Positions 19,465 to 27,965 of a stretch of 64,000 nucleotides of DNA are shown here, one piece after another. The notes below the pieces were generated by a model. It was not told where the DNA came from and searched no databases. It saw nothing but the letters and a program-made list of their open reading frames with translations. Origin of the DNA: Bacteroidota bacterium (GTDB taxonomy: Bacteria; Bacteroidota; Bacteroidia; Sphingobacteriales; Sphingobacteriaceae); assembly GCA_013285685.1 (NCBI GenBank), contig JABDHD010000003.1:1-64000 (forward strand), written 5' to 3'. The first letter of the stretch is position 1, and each line of letters begins with the position of its first letter. Both the position numbers and the translations under genes were made by a program.

Positions 19465-21858
19465 CTATTCATTCCTCAGGCTCGTCACCGGGTTGGCCAT
19501 CGCCGCTTTTATGGTTTGAATACTTACCGTCAGCAGCGCAATAATTACCACCGCCAGGCCTGCAGCGATAAATATCCATGCGGTTACTTCGGCGCGGTAG
19601 GCAAATCCCTGCAACCATTTATCTGTCAGCCACCAGGCTAAGGGCGATGAAATGATAATGGAAATCAGTACCAGCTTTACAAAATCAACGGACAGCGTGG
19701 TAACGATATCGCCGACGTGTGCGCCTAATACTTTTCTGATGCCGATCTCCTTAACGCGTTGTTTTGCTGAATAAGCAGACAAGCCGAATAATCCCAGGCA
19801 AGCCAGCACAATTGCAACGGACGAAAATATATTCAGCACGGTGCCGAGCCTCAGCTCCGAATTGTATAAGTTATTAAAATCTTCGTCCATGAAATGATAT
19901 TCAAACGGACGGTATGGCACCAGCTCTTTCCATCTGTTGCCGATAAATGCAATGGTTTGCGGAATATTGTTGCCGCTCAATTTGATAAGCAGCGACCTGC
20001 CCCTTACCGCCGGGAATAAAACAAGCGGCCGTATTGGTTCGTGGACGGATTGAAAATTAAAATCCTTTACCACTGCCTTTACAACACCCGGGCGCGAAGC
20101 GTCCAAAAACATGCGCTTGCCGATGGCGGTTTCGGCCGTCCAACCCAATTCTTTTGCAGCGGCCTCGTTTAAGATAAAATGATACACATCCTGGTGGTCA
20201 TCCTTATTGGAAACATCTTTCATGTCCTGCTGGCTCAGGTCGTCCCCGGCCAATATCTTTAACCCGGTAGTTTTTACAAAGTCTTCGTCAATAGGGTCCG
20301 CGGTAACGGCTATTTGCTGGTTCTCAGGCATGATGGATGAGCGCATGTTGTATCCACCGCCAATCTCCACCGGCGTACTGACGCAAGCCGATACATTTTG
20401 GATATTGCTATTGCTTTTTAGCTCGGTTTTGATGGTTTGAAGGTTATCGAGCATCCGCTTATCCATCGGCGTAACCAGCACCTGTTCGCGGTTATAGCCC
20501 ATATCCTTTTTCTGGATATAGCCGAGCTGCTTTTGCATTATGACCGTGCAAACGATCAGTAACACCGAAATAGAAAACTGGAAAACGATGAGCGACTTGC
20601 GCACCAGTTGGCCGCTGCCGGTATTTTTAAATGCGCCTTTCAGCACTTTTACCGGTTGAAAGTTTGAGAGTATCAATGCCGGGTAGCTGCCGGCTGCGAG
20701 GCTTACCAATGCGGTGATCATTATCAATCCACTGATAAACTGAAAAGAAAATATCGATTGAACAGTAAGCTGCTTTTCTGTTAACCGGTTAAACTCTGGC
20801 AACAGCAATACGGCTAACACCAGGCTAAGTACAACTGCCGCTGAGCACAGCATTGCCGATTCGCCAATAAACTGCCAGAAAAGCTGGCTTTTGCTGGCGC
20901 CGATCACCTTTCTAACGCCAACTTCCCTTGCCCGTTCGATCGATCTTGCTGTATTAAGATTGATGTAGGTAAAGCATGCGATGACCAGGATAAGCAGCGC
21001 GGCCGCCTCAAGGATATAGATGTATTTGATATTGTTATTGGGTTCAAACCCGTCGTATTCGGAGTGCAGGTGTATTCCTAAAAAAGGTTCGAGCGCAAAA
21101 TCAACCGTTGCTCCCTGCCCCGTCATTTCTTTTCGCATAAAGGGGGTGATCTTCGCCTGGAGCGTTGAAATATCCGACGGTCTTTTTAGCAGGAAATAAG
21201 TGGTATAGTTAGCGTCCCAGTAAGTTTTTTCCTGGTCTTCGGTATGCAAGGATGAAAATGAAGCCAGGAAATCAAATTTGATCTGCGAATTGGACGGAGA
21301 ATCCTGGATGACGCCCGTTACCTGGTAGTTTGCGGTATCGGCCCCCACTTTCAATACTTTGCCTACCGGGTTTTCATCGCCAAAATATTTTTTTGCCGTG
21401 GTCTCCGTAAGGACGACCTTATTGGGCGCATCCAGTACATTTTTAGCATCACCCTGCAGCAACTTATATGAAAACAGATTGAAAAACGAAGGGTCGGCAT
21501 ACACAAAGCGTTTTTCGTCGATGAGTTTATCGTTGTACCTAACCACAAGACTGTTATTGGTCATCCGTACTGCATCCTCAATCTCGGGAAAGGTTTGTTT
21601 AAAAACTTTGGCCACACGAACGCTGGTGAAATTGCCCTTTTTCATCTCGTCCCCGCCGTCAAACTTGTATCCCATTATCACCCGTGTGATGCGATTGCCC
21701 TTTTGCTCAAATTTGTCGTAATTCAGTTCGTGTTGAATGTAAATGCCGATCAGGAGGCAACTGGTCAATCCAATGGTCAGCCCGAATACGTTAATAAACG
21801 AAGCCGTTTTGTTCTTCCACAAGTTGCGGAATGTGATTTTGAAATAGTTTCGTAACAT
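19465..21858 (-). CDS. FtsX/MacB-type ABC permease P6
   Basis: 797 residues. TM1 (TASFINVFGLTIGLTSCLLI), MacB-like periplasmic domain, FtsX block with RAREVGVRKVIGASKS, second periplasmic domain, C-terminal block GLSAYSAKQRVKEIGIRKVLGA, ending NPVTSLRNE. A distinct subgroup within the array. Its leader is unusual: an array of 8-base repeats begins eight bases from the start codon on the upstream side (21866-21969). P7 lies 154 bases upstream in the same direction, so co-transcription from the fusion-protein end of the cluster is likely. No damage seen. Confidence 0.9.
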   Translation of the reverse strand: MLRNYFKITFRNLWKNKTASFINVFGLTIGLTSCLLIGIYIQHELNYDKFEQKGNRITRVIMGYKFDGGDEMKKGNFTSVRVAKVFKQTFPEIEDAVRMTNNSLVVRYNDKLIDEKRFVYADPSFFNLFSYKLLQGDAKNVLDAPNKVVLTETTAKKYFGDENPVGKVLKVGADTANYQVTGVIQDSPSNSQIKFDFLASFSSLHTEDQEKTYWDANYTTYFLLKRPSDISTLQAKITPFMRKEMTGQGATVDFALEPFLGIHLHSEYDGFEPNNNIKYIYILEAAALLILVIACFTYINLNTARSIERAREVGVRKVIGASKSQLFWQFIGESAMLCSAAVVLSLVLAVLLLPEFNRLTEKQLTVQSIFSFQFISGLIMITALVSLAAGSYPALILSNFQPVKVLKGAFKNTGSGQLVRKSLIVFQFSISVLLIVCTVIMQKQLGYIQKKDMGYNREQVLVTPMDKRMLDNLQTIKTELKSNSNIQNVSACVSTPVEIGGGYNMRSSIMPENQQIAVTADPIDEDFVKTTGLKILAGDDLSQQDMKDVSNKDDHQDVYHFILNEAAAKELGWTAETAIGKRMFLDASRPGVVKAVVKDFNFQSVHEPIRPLVLFPAVRGRSLLIKLSGNNIPQTIAFIGNRWKELVPYRPFEYHFMDEDFNNLYNSELRLGTVLNIFSSVAIVLACLGLFGLSAYSAKQRVKEIGIRKVLGAHVGDIVTTLSVDFVKLVLISIIISSPLAWWLTDKWLQGFAYRAEVTAWIFIAAGLAVVIIALLTVSIQTIKAAMANPVTSLRNE

Positions 21859-21865
21859 GGCTATT

Positions 21866-21969
21866 TGTTCATTTGTTCATTAATTCATTAGTTCATTGGT
21901 TCATTGGTTCATTAGTTCATTGGTTCATTGGTTCATTGGTTCATTGGTTCATTGGTTCATTAGTTCATT
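21866..21969. repeat. 8-base tandem repeat array in P6 leader
   Basis: Thirteen consecutive 8-base units of the form NGTTCATT (mostly GGTTCATT, with AGTTCATT, TGTTCATT and one AATTCATT) on the plus strand. In the sense of P6 the units read AATGAACC. The array lies immediately before the P6 start codon. The unit count could vary by slippage and change leader length, but a phase-variation role is only a hypothesis. Shorter degenerate versions occur before other genes of the cluster. Confidence 0.85.
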
Positions 21970-22012
21970 GGTGCTTATCGCCGGATTAGCCGGTTTCTAT
22001 TCCTTAAACCTC

Positions 22013-24436
22013 CTACTCATTTTTCAGGCTGTCAACCGGGTTCGACGTGGCGGCTTTAATGGACTGGGAGCTAATGGTTGCAAAGGCAATAAACAGCGCA
22101 ATAGCCCCGGCTGCAGCAAAGATCCACCATTGCACTTCAATCCGGTAGGCATACCTCTGCAACCATTGATTGGAAAAATACCAGGCGATAGGAGATGCTA
22201 TCAGGATAGAAACAAACACCAGCTTTATAAAGTCCATCGAAAGCATGCTTACTATCCCGGATACGCTCGCTCCCAGCACTTTCCTTATACCAATCTCTTT
22301 AATACGTTGCTCCGCGGCGTATGCTGCAAGACCGAACAAACCCAGGCACGCTATCAGGATGGCCAGGGTGCTGAATGAGATAAACAGCTTTCCCATTCGC
22401 TGTTCCGAGCGGTAAATGGCATCAAAGTCATCATCCATAAATGAAAAACTCATCTGTTGTTTTGGCGAAAATGATTTCCACTTATTTTGAATTTGGGACA
22501 TTAAGGCAGGGACATCCGTAGTTTGCATCCTGATGCTCAATGCGCCGTCGTTTTCCGCCAATCGCATTGCTACCGGCAAAATATTCTCGCGCAGCGAACT
22601 AAAATTAAAGTCCTTTATAACGCCGACGATATGTAACCTGTCTGCCTGTTTTTGTTTACCCGGCAGTGTGTACACAAATTGGTTTACCGGATCGGCAAAT
22701 CCCATCAGTTTAGCCGCGGTTTCGTTTATCAATATGCCGGATGAATCGGTTTGTATCGTTCCGGATAAGTTTCTACCCGCAACCAGTTTCATCCCAAGGG
22801 TATTGACATAGCTCTCGTCAATATGCCAAAACTGAAGCAGGGTGGCATTCTTTTGATCGATAGTTGGCGAATTGAACAAGGTTGTACTCCCCCTTAAGCC
22901 ACCAGTTGGCAAAAAACCTGTAAGGGAAGCGTCTATCACACCGGGAATATTTTTTACTTCGCCTTTAAAGCTCTTTATCCCTTCACCCAATTCATTTACA
23001 TTTTGCAATATCAATACCTGGCTGCGGTTATAGCCAAGATCCTTATTTTGCATGTATTTCAACTGTTTATAAATTACCAGGGTGCCGATGATCAGCAGTA
23101 TCGAAATAAAAAACTGGAAAACAACCAGCCCTCCCCTAAGCCAGCCGCTTTTAAAGCCCGTAGATAGTTTCCCTTTCAATACAGCGATCGGCTGAAATCC
23201 CGACAGGAAAAAGGCAGGATAAGCGCCCGCAAGCAGGCCGATTATCACGACTATAAATAAAATGGCGGGTAAAGCGCCATATATAAGGTGCCAGGTAATC
23301 ACCAATTGCTTGCCGGCCAATTGATTAAACAAAGGCAAAAGAGCGAAAGCCATAAACAGCGCGATAAGGGTGGCAACAAGCGTTACCAGGAAGGATTCGG
23401 CCAGGAATTGTATCACCAGGTTTAACCTGTTTGAGCCTAAAACCTTGCGGATGCCTACCTCGCGGGCGCGGTTTGATGAACGGGCAGTTGAAAGGTTCAT
23501 GAAATTTACACAGGCTATCAGCAATATAAACAGGCCTATAGCCGAAAAGATATATACGTACTGGATATTCCCATTTGGCCCCAACTCGGCGTTCCGATCA
23601 GATTTGAGATGGATATCTGTTAATGGCTGGAGGCTCAACCTGAAATAATTGCCGCTTTTTTCAAAGTCCTCAAAACTTAAATTCAGGACGCTTTTCAACT
23701 CCGGCGCCGCATTTTTTACGATTAAAGAGGGGAATTTTGCCTGTAGTTTTTGCGGATCAGCGCCCGGTTTCAGCAATACGTAAACATTAAAATTACTCCT
23801 TATCCATGAGTTTTCTTTTTTCAGATCAAGGGTTGATGAAGAAGCGAACAGGTTGAAATTAAAATGCGATTGTGCCGGAACATTGCGTATTACCCCGGTA
23901 ATTTTGTAGATCACGGTATCATCCACGGTGAGCGTTTTATTCACAAGGTTTTGGGTTGTACCAAAATATTTTTTGGCGGTGGTTTCGTCAATCACCACCG
24001 ATCTTGGCTCAACTAAGGCCGTTTTTGGGTCGCCATCGATGAATGGCAATGTAAAAACGCTGAATATGGATGGATCGGCATAGACTACTTTATCCTCTTT
24101 TACGTTTTGATTCCGCTTTTTTACATAAATACTATGCCCCCCCTGCATCCTCACGGTTTCTTCGACTTCGGGGAAATCGCTTTTTAATAACTGCGAAAAA
24201 GGCGAGGGCGAAACTGCATTCAAACCAATATTTCCGCCAAATTTCAGGTCTTCATTTACCCGGTAAATTCTATCGGCTTTTTGATTATACCGGTCAAAAC
24301 TTAATTCGTCCTGTACGTAAAAAGCAATAAGCAGGCAGGTTGCCAGGCCAACCGATAAGCCTAAAACATTAATTGCCGTAAACCCTTTGTTTTTTTTAAG
24401 GGTTCGGAAGGCGGTTATGAAATAGTTTCTTATCAT
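22013..24436 (-). CDS. FtsX/MacB-type ABC permease P7
   Basis: 807 residues. TM1 (GFTAINVLGLSVGLATCLLI), MacB-like periplasmic domain, FtsX block with RAREVGIRKVLGSNRL, second periplasmic domain, C-terminal block FGLAAYAAEQRIKEIGIRKVLG, ending NPVDSLKNE. Most similar to P1 and P2. It follows the collapsed permease P8 by 97 bases and precedes P6, all on the minus strand, consistent with one long operon starting at the fusion-protein gene. It is the intact permease nearest the ATPase and so the best candidate for its primary partner (inference). Confidence 0.9.
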   Translation of the reverse strand: MIRNYFITAFRTLKKNKGFTAINVLGLSVGLATCLLIAFYVQDELSFDRYNQKADRIYRVNEDLKFGGNIGLNAVSPSPFSQLLKSDFPEVEETVRMQGGHSIYVKKRNQNVKEDKVVYADPSIFSVFTLPFIDGDPKTALVEPRSVVIDETTAKKYFGTTQNLVNKTLTVDDTVIYKITGVIRNVPAQSHFNFNLFASSSTLDLKKENSWIRSNFNVYVLLKPGADPQKLQAKFPSLIVKNAAPELKSVLNLSFEDFEKSGNYFRLSLQPLTDIHLKSDRNAELGPNGNIQYVYIFSAIGLFILLIACVNFMNLSTARSSNRAREVGIRKVLGSNRLNLVIQFLAESFLVTLVATLIALFMAFALLPLFNQLAGKQLVITWHLIYGALPAILFIVVIIGLLAGAYPAFFLSGFQPIAVLKGKLSTGFKSGWLRGGLVVFQFFISILLIIGTLVIYKQLKYMQNKDLGYNRSQVLILQNVNELGEGIKSFKGEVKNIPGVIDASLTGFLPTGGLRGSTTLFNSPTIDQKNATLLQFWHIDESYVNTLGMKLVAGRNLSGTIQTDSSGILINETAAKLMGFADPVNQFVYTLPGKQKQADRLHIVGVIKDFNFSSLRENILPVAMRLAENDGALSIRMQTTDVPALMSQIQNKWKSFSPKQQMSFSFMDDDFDAIYRSEQRMGKLFISFSTLAILIACLGLFGLAAYAAEQRIKEIGIRKVLGASVSGIVSMLSMDFIKLVFVSILIASPIAWYFSNQWLQRYAYRIEVQWWIFAAAGAIALFIAFATISSQSIKAATSNPVDSLKNE

Positions 24437-24533
24437 GGTTTGGTTTATTAGTTCTATCGTTCATTTAGTCCATGGCATTGATACAGGATTATCGAACCGT
24501 TATTTCTTAGCCGCCAATTGCAACTGCCAACTG

Positions 24534-24953
24534 CTATTCTGCCCGAAGGCTTTTCACGAAAGGGAACGTGAATATTTTAAATAAAGATGGGTCGGTGAAA
24601 ATGATATTGTTTTCCTGGAATTTTTTTTCGCCGCTTACCATCAGGAAACCGGCTCCAAATACCCTGGCATACTCTTTTACATCGTCCGGGTAGTCTCTTT
24701 GCAGCGCAGGGCCCATCGGCGGGGATGCGCTGCTCCAGTGCAACACCTCCTGCGGTGATTTTATGTCGGTTACCAGGCGATATACCTGGTCGAAGTTTTG
24801 ATTGAACTTATCATAGCTCAATTCAAAGGTCACAAATATAAAGATCAGGAAACAAGCGGTCATACCAACAGCCAGCCCGATGATATTAATAAACGAAAAA
24901 CCCTTATGCCGCCAAAGGTTTCTTAATGCGATCTTGATGTAATTTCTTAGCAT
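24534..24953 (-). pseudogene. Collapsed FtsX/MacB-type permease P8 (internal deletion)
   Basis: Only 139 codons. Residues 1-132 match the N-terminus of the family: MLRNYIKIALRNLWRHKG, TM1 (FSFINIIGLAVGMTACFLI), then the beginning of the MacB-like domain up to IFTFPF. The frame then continues directly into VKSLRAE and a stop, which is the tail that ends every full-length paralogue (NPVKSLRSE). Some 660 codons appear to have been removed in frame, leaving both ends. It has no second FtsX block and cannot be a normal permease. It could still yield a small one-TM protein, so residual function is not excluded. It is placed first after the ATPase gene. Confidence 0.85.
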
Positions 24954-25280
24954 TCTACCCCCCTCCGACTCCCCTTATTGGGAGAGTTTAATTGTTTAAT
25001 TATGGTTCATGAGTTCATTGGTGCCATGCGCGTTATTTAATTGGTTGCTCGCACCCCGCTATGAACCATGACCCCAAATTTGGGCAATAGCGAATCCTCC
25101 TCGTGCAACCCCCTCCTTTCCAGGAGGGGGTGAGCGGAGGCACTTAACAAATTAACTTAGCTATAAACTTTCTTGCGTTAGTTCATTCGTTTACTTGTTC
25201 ATTAGTTCATTAGTCCCGTCTGATTGATTTAATTGGCAATCACTACTGCTATGAACTATGAACCGTCAACCATGAACCAA
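24954..25280. other. Gene-free gap between ATPase and P8
   Basis: 327 bases without a credible ORF. It contains a perfect hairpin: ACCCCCTCCT (25108-25117), loop TTCC, AGGAGGGGGT (25122-25131). There are also scattered TTCATTAG/TTCATTGG words and ATGAACTATGAACC words (25250-25275). The hairpin may lower read-through from the ATPase into the permease array. No promoter motif was recognised. Confidence 0.6.
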
Positions 25281-25958
25281 TTATATCATTATATTCTCCA
25301 CCACGGTCTGTCCGTCAAGCAGGCGGATAATGCGGTGGGCGTAGCGGGCGTCGTGCTCAGAGTGTGTTACCATTATAATGGTAGTACCCTGTTCGTTCAA
25401 ATCGGTGAGCAGTTCCATTACATCGTTACCGTTGCTGCTGTCGAGGTTACCAGTGGGCTCATCCGCAAGGATCAGTTTGGGTTTGTTAACAACGGCCCTG
25501 GCAATAGCCACACGCTGCTGCTGACCACCCGATAATTGTTGCGGGTAGTGGTTGCGGCGGTGCATGATCTGCATCTTATCCAATACTTCTTCAACCCTTT
25601 TCACACGCTCGGCCGAAGGCACGCCGGTGTAGATCAACGGCAGCTCCACGTTTTCAAAAACGGTAAGCTCATCGATCAGGTTAAAGCTCTGGAAGACAAA
25701 GCCGATGTTATGTTTGCGCAGATCGGCTCTTTTGCGTTCGGTAAAATGGGCAACTTCTACACCATTAAAAACGTAGCTGCCCTCATCAGGATCGTCCAGC
25801 ATGCCGAGGATGTTCAGCAGGGTTGATTTGCCGCAGCCCGATGGGCCCATTATGGCAACAAACTCACCCTTTTTAACTTCAATCGACAGCTTGTTCAGCG
25901 CAATCGTTTCTACCTCTTCCGTGCGGTAAAATTTTTCTAAATCTGTAATTTTTATCAT
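25281..25958 (-). CDS. ABC transporter ATPase (LolD/MacB type)
   Basis: 225-residue ATP-binding subunit. Walker A GPSGCGKST (38-46), Q-loop at FVFQSFNL (Gln90), signature LSGGQ (142-146), Walker B LILADE (162-167) and switch His at VTHS (His199). The length and the motif ADEPTGNLDS are typical of the MacB/LolD/FtsE group, whose transporters use the energy of ATP for mechanical export across the periplasm instead of classic substrate channelling. It is the only ATPase in a cluster with eight permease genes. It lies 142 bases after the fusion-protein gene in the same direction. Presumably it binds the FtsX-domain loops of several permeases (inference). Confidence 0.95.
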   Translation of the reverse strand: MIKITDLEKFYRTEEVETIALNKLSIEVKKGEFVAIMGPSGCGKSTLLNILGMLDDPDEGSYVFNGVEVAHFTERKRADLRKHNIGFVFQSFNLIDELTVFENVELPLIYTGVPSAERVKRVEEVLDKMQIMHRRNHYPQQLSGGQQQRVAIARAVVNKPKLILADEPTGNLDSSNGNDVMELLTDLNEQGTTIIMVTHSEHDARYAHRIIRLLDGQTVVENIMI

Positions 25959-26100
25959 TTTAGCCTCCTAAACCCTCTCCGCTGAATTGCGGCGGATTTG
26001 ATTTTTTAAGTTTATTCGTTAGTTAATTAGTGAATTATTGAGTTAGTGAATTAGTGATTTTTCTTGATTCTTGGTTCTTGACTCCTGATTCTATATTCTT

Positions 26101-27354
26101 TTATTTTTTCAGCACCAGTACTTCGTTATTACCGTAAGTTTCATAGCTGGAGGTGATTACCCTGTCGCCTTCTTTCAGGCCTGACGTAAGCTCATAATAA
26201 TCCGGGCTCATGCGGTTTATTTGTATATCAGTTTTATAAGCAGTTTTTCCATCCTCACTCAGCTTAAATATCCAGTTACCACCGGTTTGCTGGAAAAATC
26301 CGCCTTTAGGGAGCAACAGCGCGGTTGTGGGGTCGCTCAGGTTTAACGTTATCTGCAGGGTTTGACCCTTACGTATACCCTGCGGCGCTGGTCCAACAAA
26401 ATACATATCAGCTGAGAACTGGGCGTTCACTATTTCCTGAAATATCTTTTTTACCACCAGGTTGTAAGTTTTGCCCGCAAATTCAACGGTGCCCTTTTGG
26501 CCGTTGAATACCCTCGGTACATAGTGTTCTTCAATACTTGCCCTCACTTTAAAGCCGGTAAGCACGTCGATCTGTCCCAATTGGTCGCCGGCTTTTTTAT
26601 CCTGGCCAATTTCCGAATCAAATGCTGTAAGCTGGCCGGCAACCGGGGCACGAACAGTAAGGAGGCTTATTTTTTTCTTCAGCAGTTCAAGCGTGGCCCT
26701 CATTGCCGTTAGTTGCTCCTGGTTTTGCACTTTTTGGTCTCTTACCGTAACACTGTCCTGCGAAAGGAACTGGTGGGCAAGTTTTTCGCGCTCCACCTGG
26801 TAATTATATGTATTAACCGCCGTTTGATATTCCTGCAAACCAATTGCTTTTTTGGCATAGAGTTCTTTATCCAGCTTATATATCCGTTCGGCTTCATTAA
26901 AGGCCAGGTCCACGTCTGCTTTGTTTTGCTTTTTGGTGATGGTATTCTGTTCGGCGTTATTGTTGGAGATGTTCATTTGGATTTCAGCGTTATAAACATT
27001 TGTCTGCGCTGTGGCCAGCTGAAGCTCAAGATCGGTACTGGATAGCTTTACTATCGGGTCACCGGCCTTTAATACGGTGCCGTCTTCGGTGTATTTTTCT
27101 TCAACACGTCCGCCATCGGTCGCATCAACATTAATGGTGATAAGCGGCATCACAACGCCGTTCACCGGGATGTTTTCCTGGAACTGGCCTTTTGTAATAG
27201 TGCTGACGGTAATCCGGTCCAAATCAACATCCAGCTTGCTTTTACCCGATGTAGAGTAAATGGCGCCGCCAATAAGTAAAACAAGAGCGGTAATGCCCCC
27301 AATAGTCATTATTCGTTTTCTGTTCCAGGTCTTTTGTTCAATTTTTCTGTCCAC
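26101..27354 (-). CDS. Periplasmic membrane-fusion protein (HlyD/MacA-like)
   Basis: 417 residues. One N-terminal TM (about 16-32), then a periplasmic adaptor: barrel-sandwich start (VEEKYTEDGTVLKAGDPIVKLSSTDLE), a coiled-coil region rich in Gln/Asn/Glu/Lys (about 95-215), return strand (TVRAPVAGQLTAFDSEIG), then beta-barrel and membrane-proximal domains. Family knowledge: such adaptors link an inner-membrane ABC exporter to an outer-membrane channel; no TolC-like gene is seen here. Translation probably starts at a GTG (27354), since the N-terminus DRKIEQKTWNRKRI fits relatives; an in-frame ATG is 15 codons later. It heads the minus-strand operon, with the 32-nt element and a -24-like motif upstream, divergent from the response regulator. 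Confidence 0.9.
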   Translation of the reverse strand: MDRKIEQKTWNRKRIMTIGGITALVLLIGGAIYSTSGKSKLDVDLDRITVSTITKGQFQENIPVNGVVMPLITINVDATDGGRVEEKYTEDGTVLKAGDPIVKLSSTDLELQLATAQTNVYNAEIQMNISNNNAEQNTITKKQNKADVDLAFNEAERIYKLDKELYAKKAIGLQEYQTAVNTYNYQVEREKLAHQFLSQDSVTVRDQKVQNQEQLTAMRATLELLKKKISLLTVRAPVAGQLTAFDSEIGQDKKAGDQLGQIDVLTGFKVRASIEEHYVPRVFNGQKGTVEFAGKTYNLVVKKIFQEIVNAQFSADMYFVGPAPQGIRKGQTLQITLNLSDPTTALLLPKGGFFQQTGGNWIFKLSEDGKTAYKTDIQINRMSPDYYELTSGLKEGDRVITSSYETYGNNEVLVLKK

Positions 27355-27460
27355 GAGTTTGTATAATTATATTTTTTGTATTTGCTATTGCTTATAAAAA
27401 GATATGCCACAAATTAAATCACTGTTTTTCAGTATCTTAAACCTAAAATAATCAATCAAG

Positions 27461-27492
27461 GCGTACGCTTCTGTTACAGCAAGTGTACGGTA
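27461..27492. promoter_or_regulatory. Conserved 32-nt element, copy C
   Basis: Plus-strand sequence begins GCGTACGCTTCTGTTACAG and ends AGTGTACGGTA, aligning without gaps with copies A and B; the ends CGTAC/GTACG are inverted. It lies 53 bases from the GG of a TGTGGCAT sequence before the fusion protein, the same distance as in copies A and B although the rest of this leader is unrelated. That makes shared function more likely than shared descent. Confidence 0.55.
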
Positions 27493-27723
27493 ATGATACA
27501 ATGGATTTAACCGGTTCCTGGTTAATAGTTCATAGTTCATGGTCGAAAGCCGGCGGTTCATTGTTAGTATTTAGGGGTTTATAAATAAAAGCAATTAATT
27601 ACCCATATTTAGCATAATAATTGTTCTTTGTGTCCCAGGTTGATTGACTGATGTTCGGCTCAAAAGGTTACAGAAAATCTTGTTCACCAACAATTAAATA
27701 AATTTATTGAATATTTGCGGAAT

Positions 27724-27965
27724 AGATGATGATTATTGAAAAATGTTGCACTATTAACTAACATTTGTCACGAACAGTCAACTATGAAGTCAAAGATGGC
27801 TGATGATTATTGAAAAATGTTGTACCATCCACCAACAACTGCCATGAACCATCAACTATGAACTATGAACTATGAACTAAAAGATAGATGATGATTATTG
27901 AAAAATGTTGCACTCCCGACGCAACATTCACCATGAACCATGTACTATGAACCATCAACTAAAGA
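27724..27965. repeat. Three-unit imperfect tandem repeat before response regulator
   Basis: Units of about 74-88 bases start at 27727, 27801 and 27889. Each opens with TGATGATTATTGAAAAATGT followed by TGCAC or TGTAC. In each unit the TGTTG is followed by a facing CAACA-like arm; in unit 3 this is TGTTGC-N9-GCAACA (27906-27926). The unit tails carry ACCATCAACTATGAAC-type words. The array ends at the start codon of the regulator and may bind a regulator cooperatively (inference). Confidence 0.7.

Larger units (their letters stand above)
27355..27965. promoter_or_regulatory. Divergent control region, fusion protein / response regulator
   Basis: 611 bases without a gene. From the fusion-protein side it contains a -24-like TGTGGCAT (minus strand, about 27404-27410, with a poor -12 element), the third copy of the 32-nt element (27461-27492), then AT-rich sequence. 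Next come three copies of a 25-base repeat with flanking ATGAAC words that run up to the response regulator start (27724-27965). It presumably holds both divergent promoters. Confidence 0.65.

Noticed and set aside
21866-21969. CRISPR-like array
   Set aside because: Units are 8 bases without spacers; it is a simple tandem repeat.
21896-22378. 160-codon plus-strand frame starting in the 8-base repeat
   Set aside because: Begins as a translated tandem repeat and runs antisense into permease P7.
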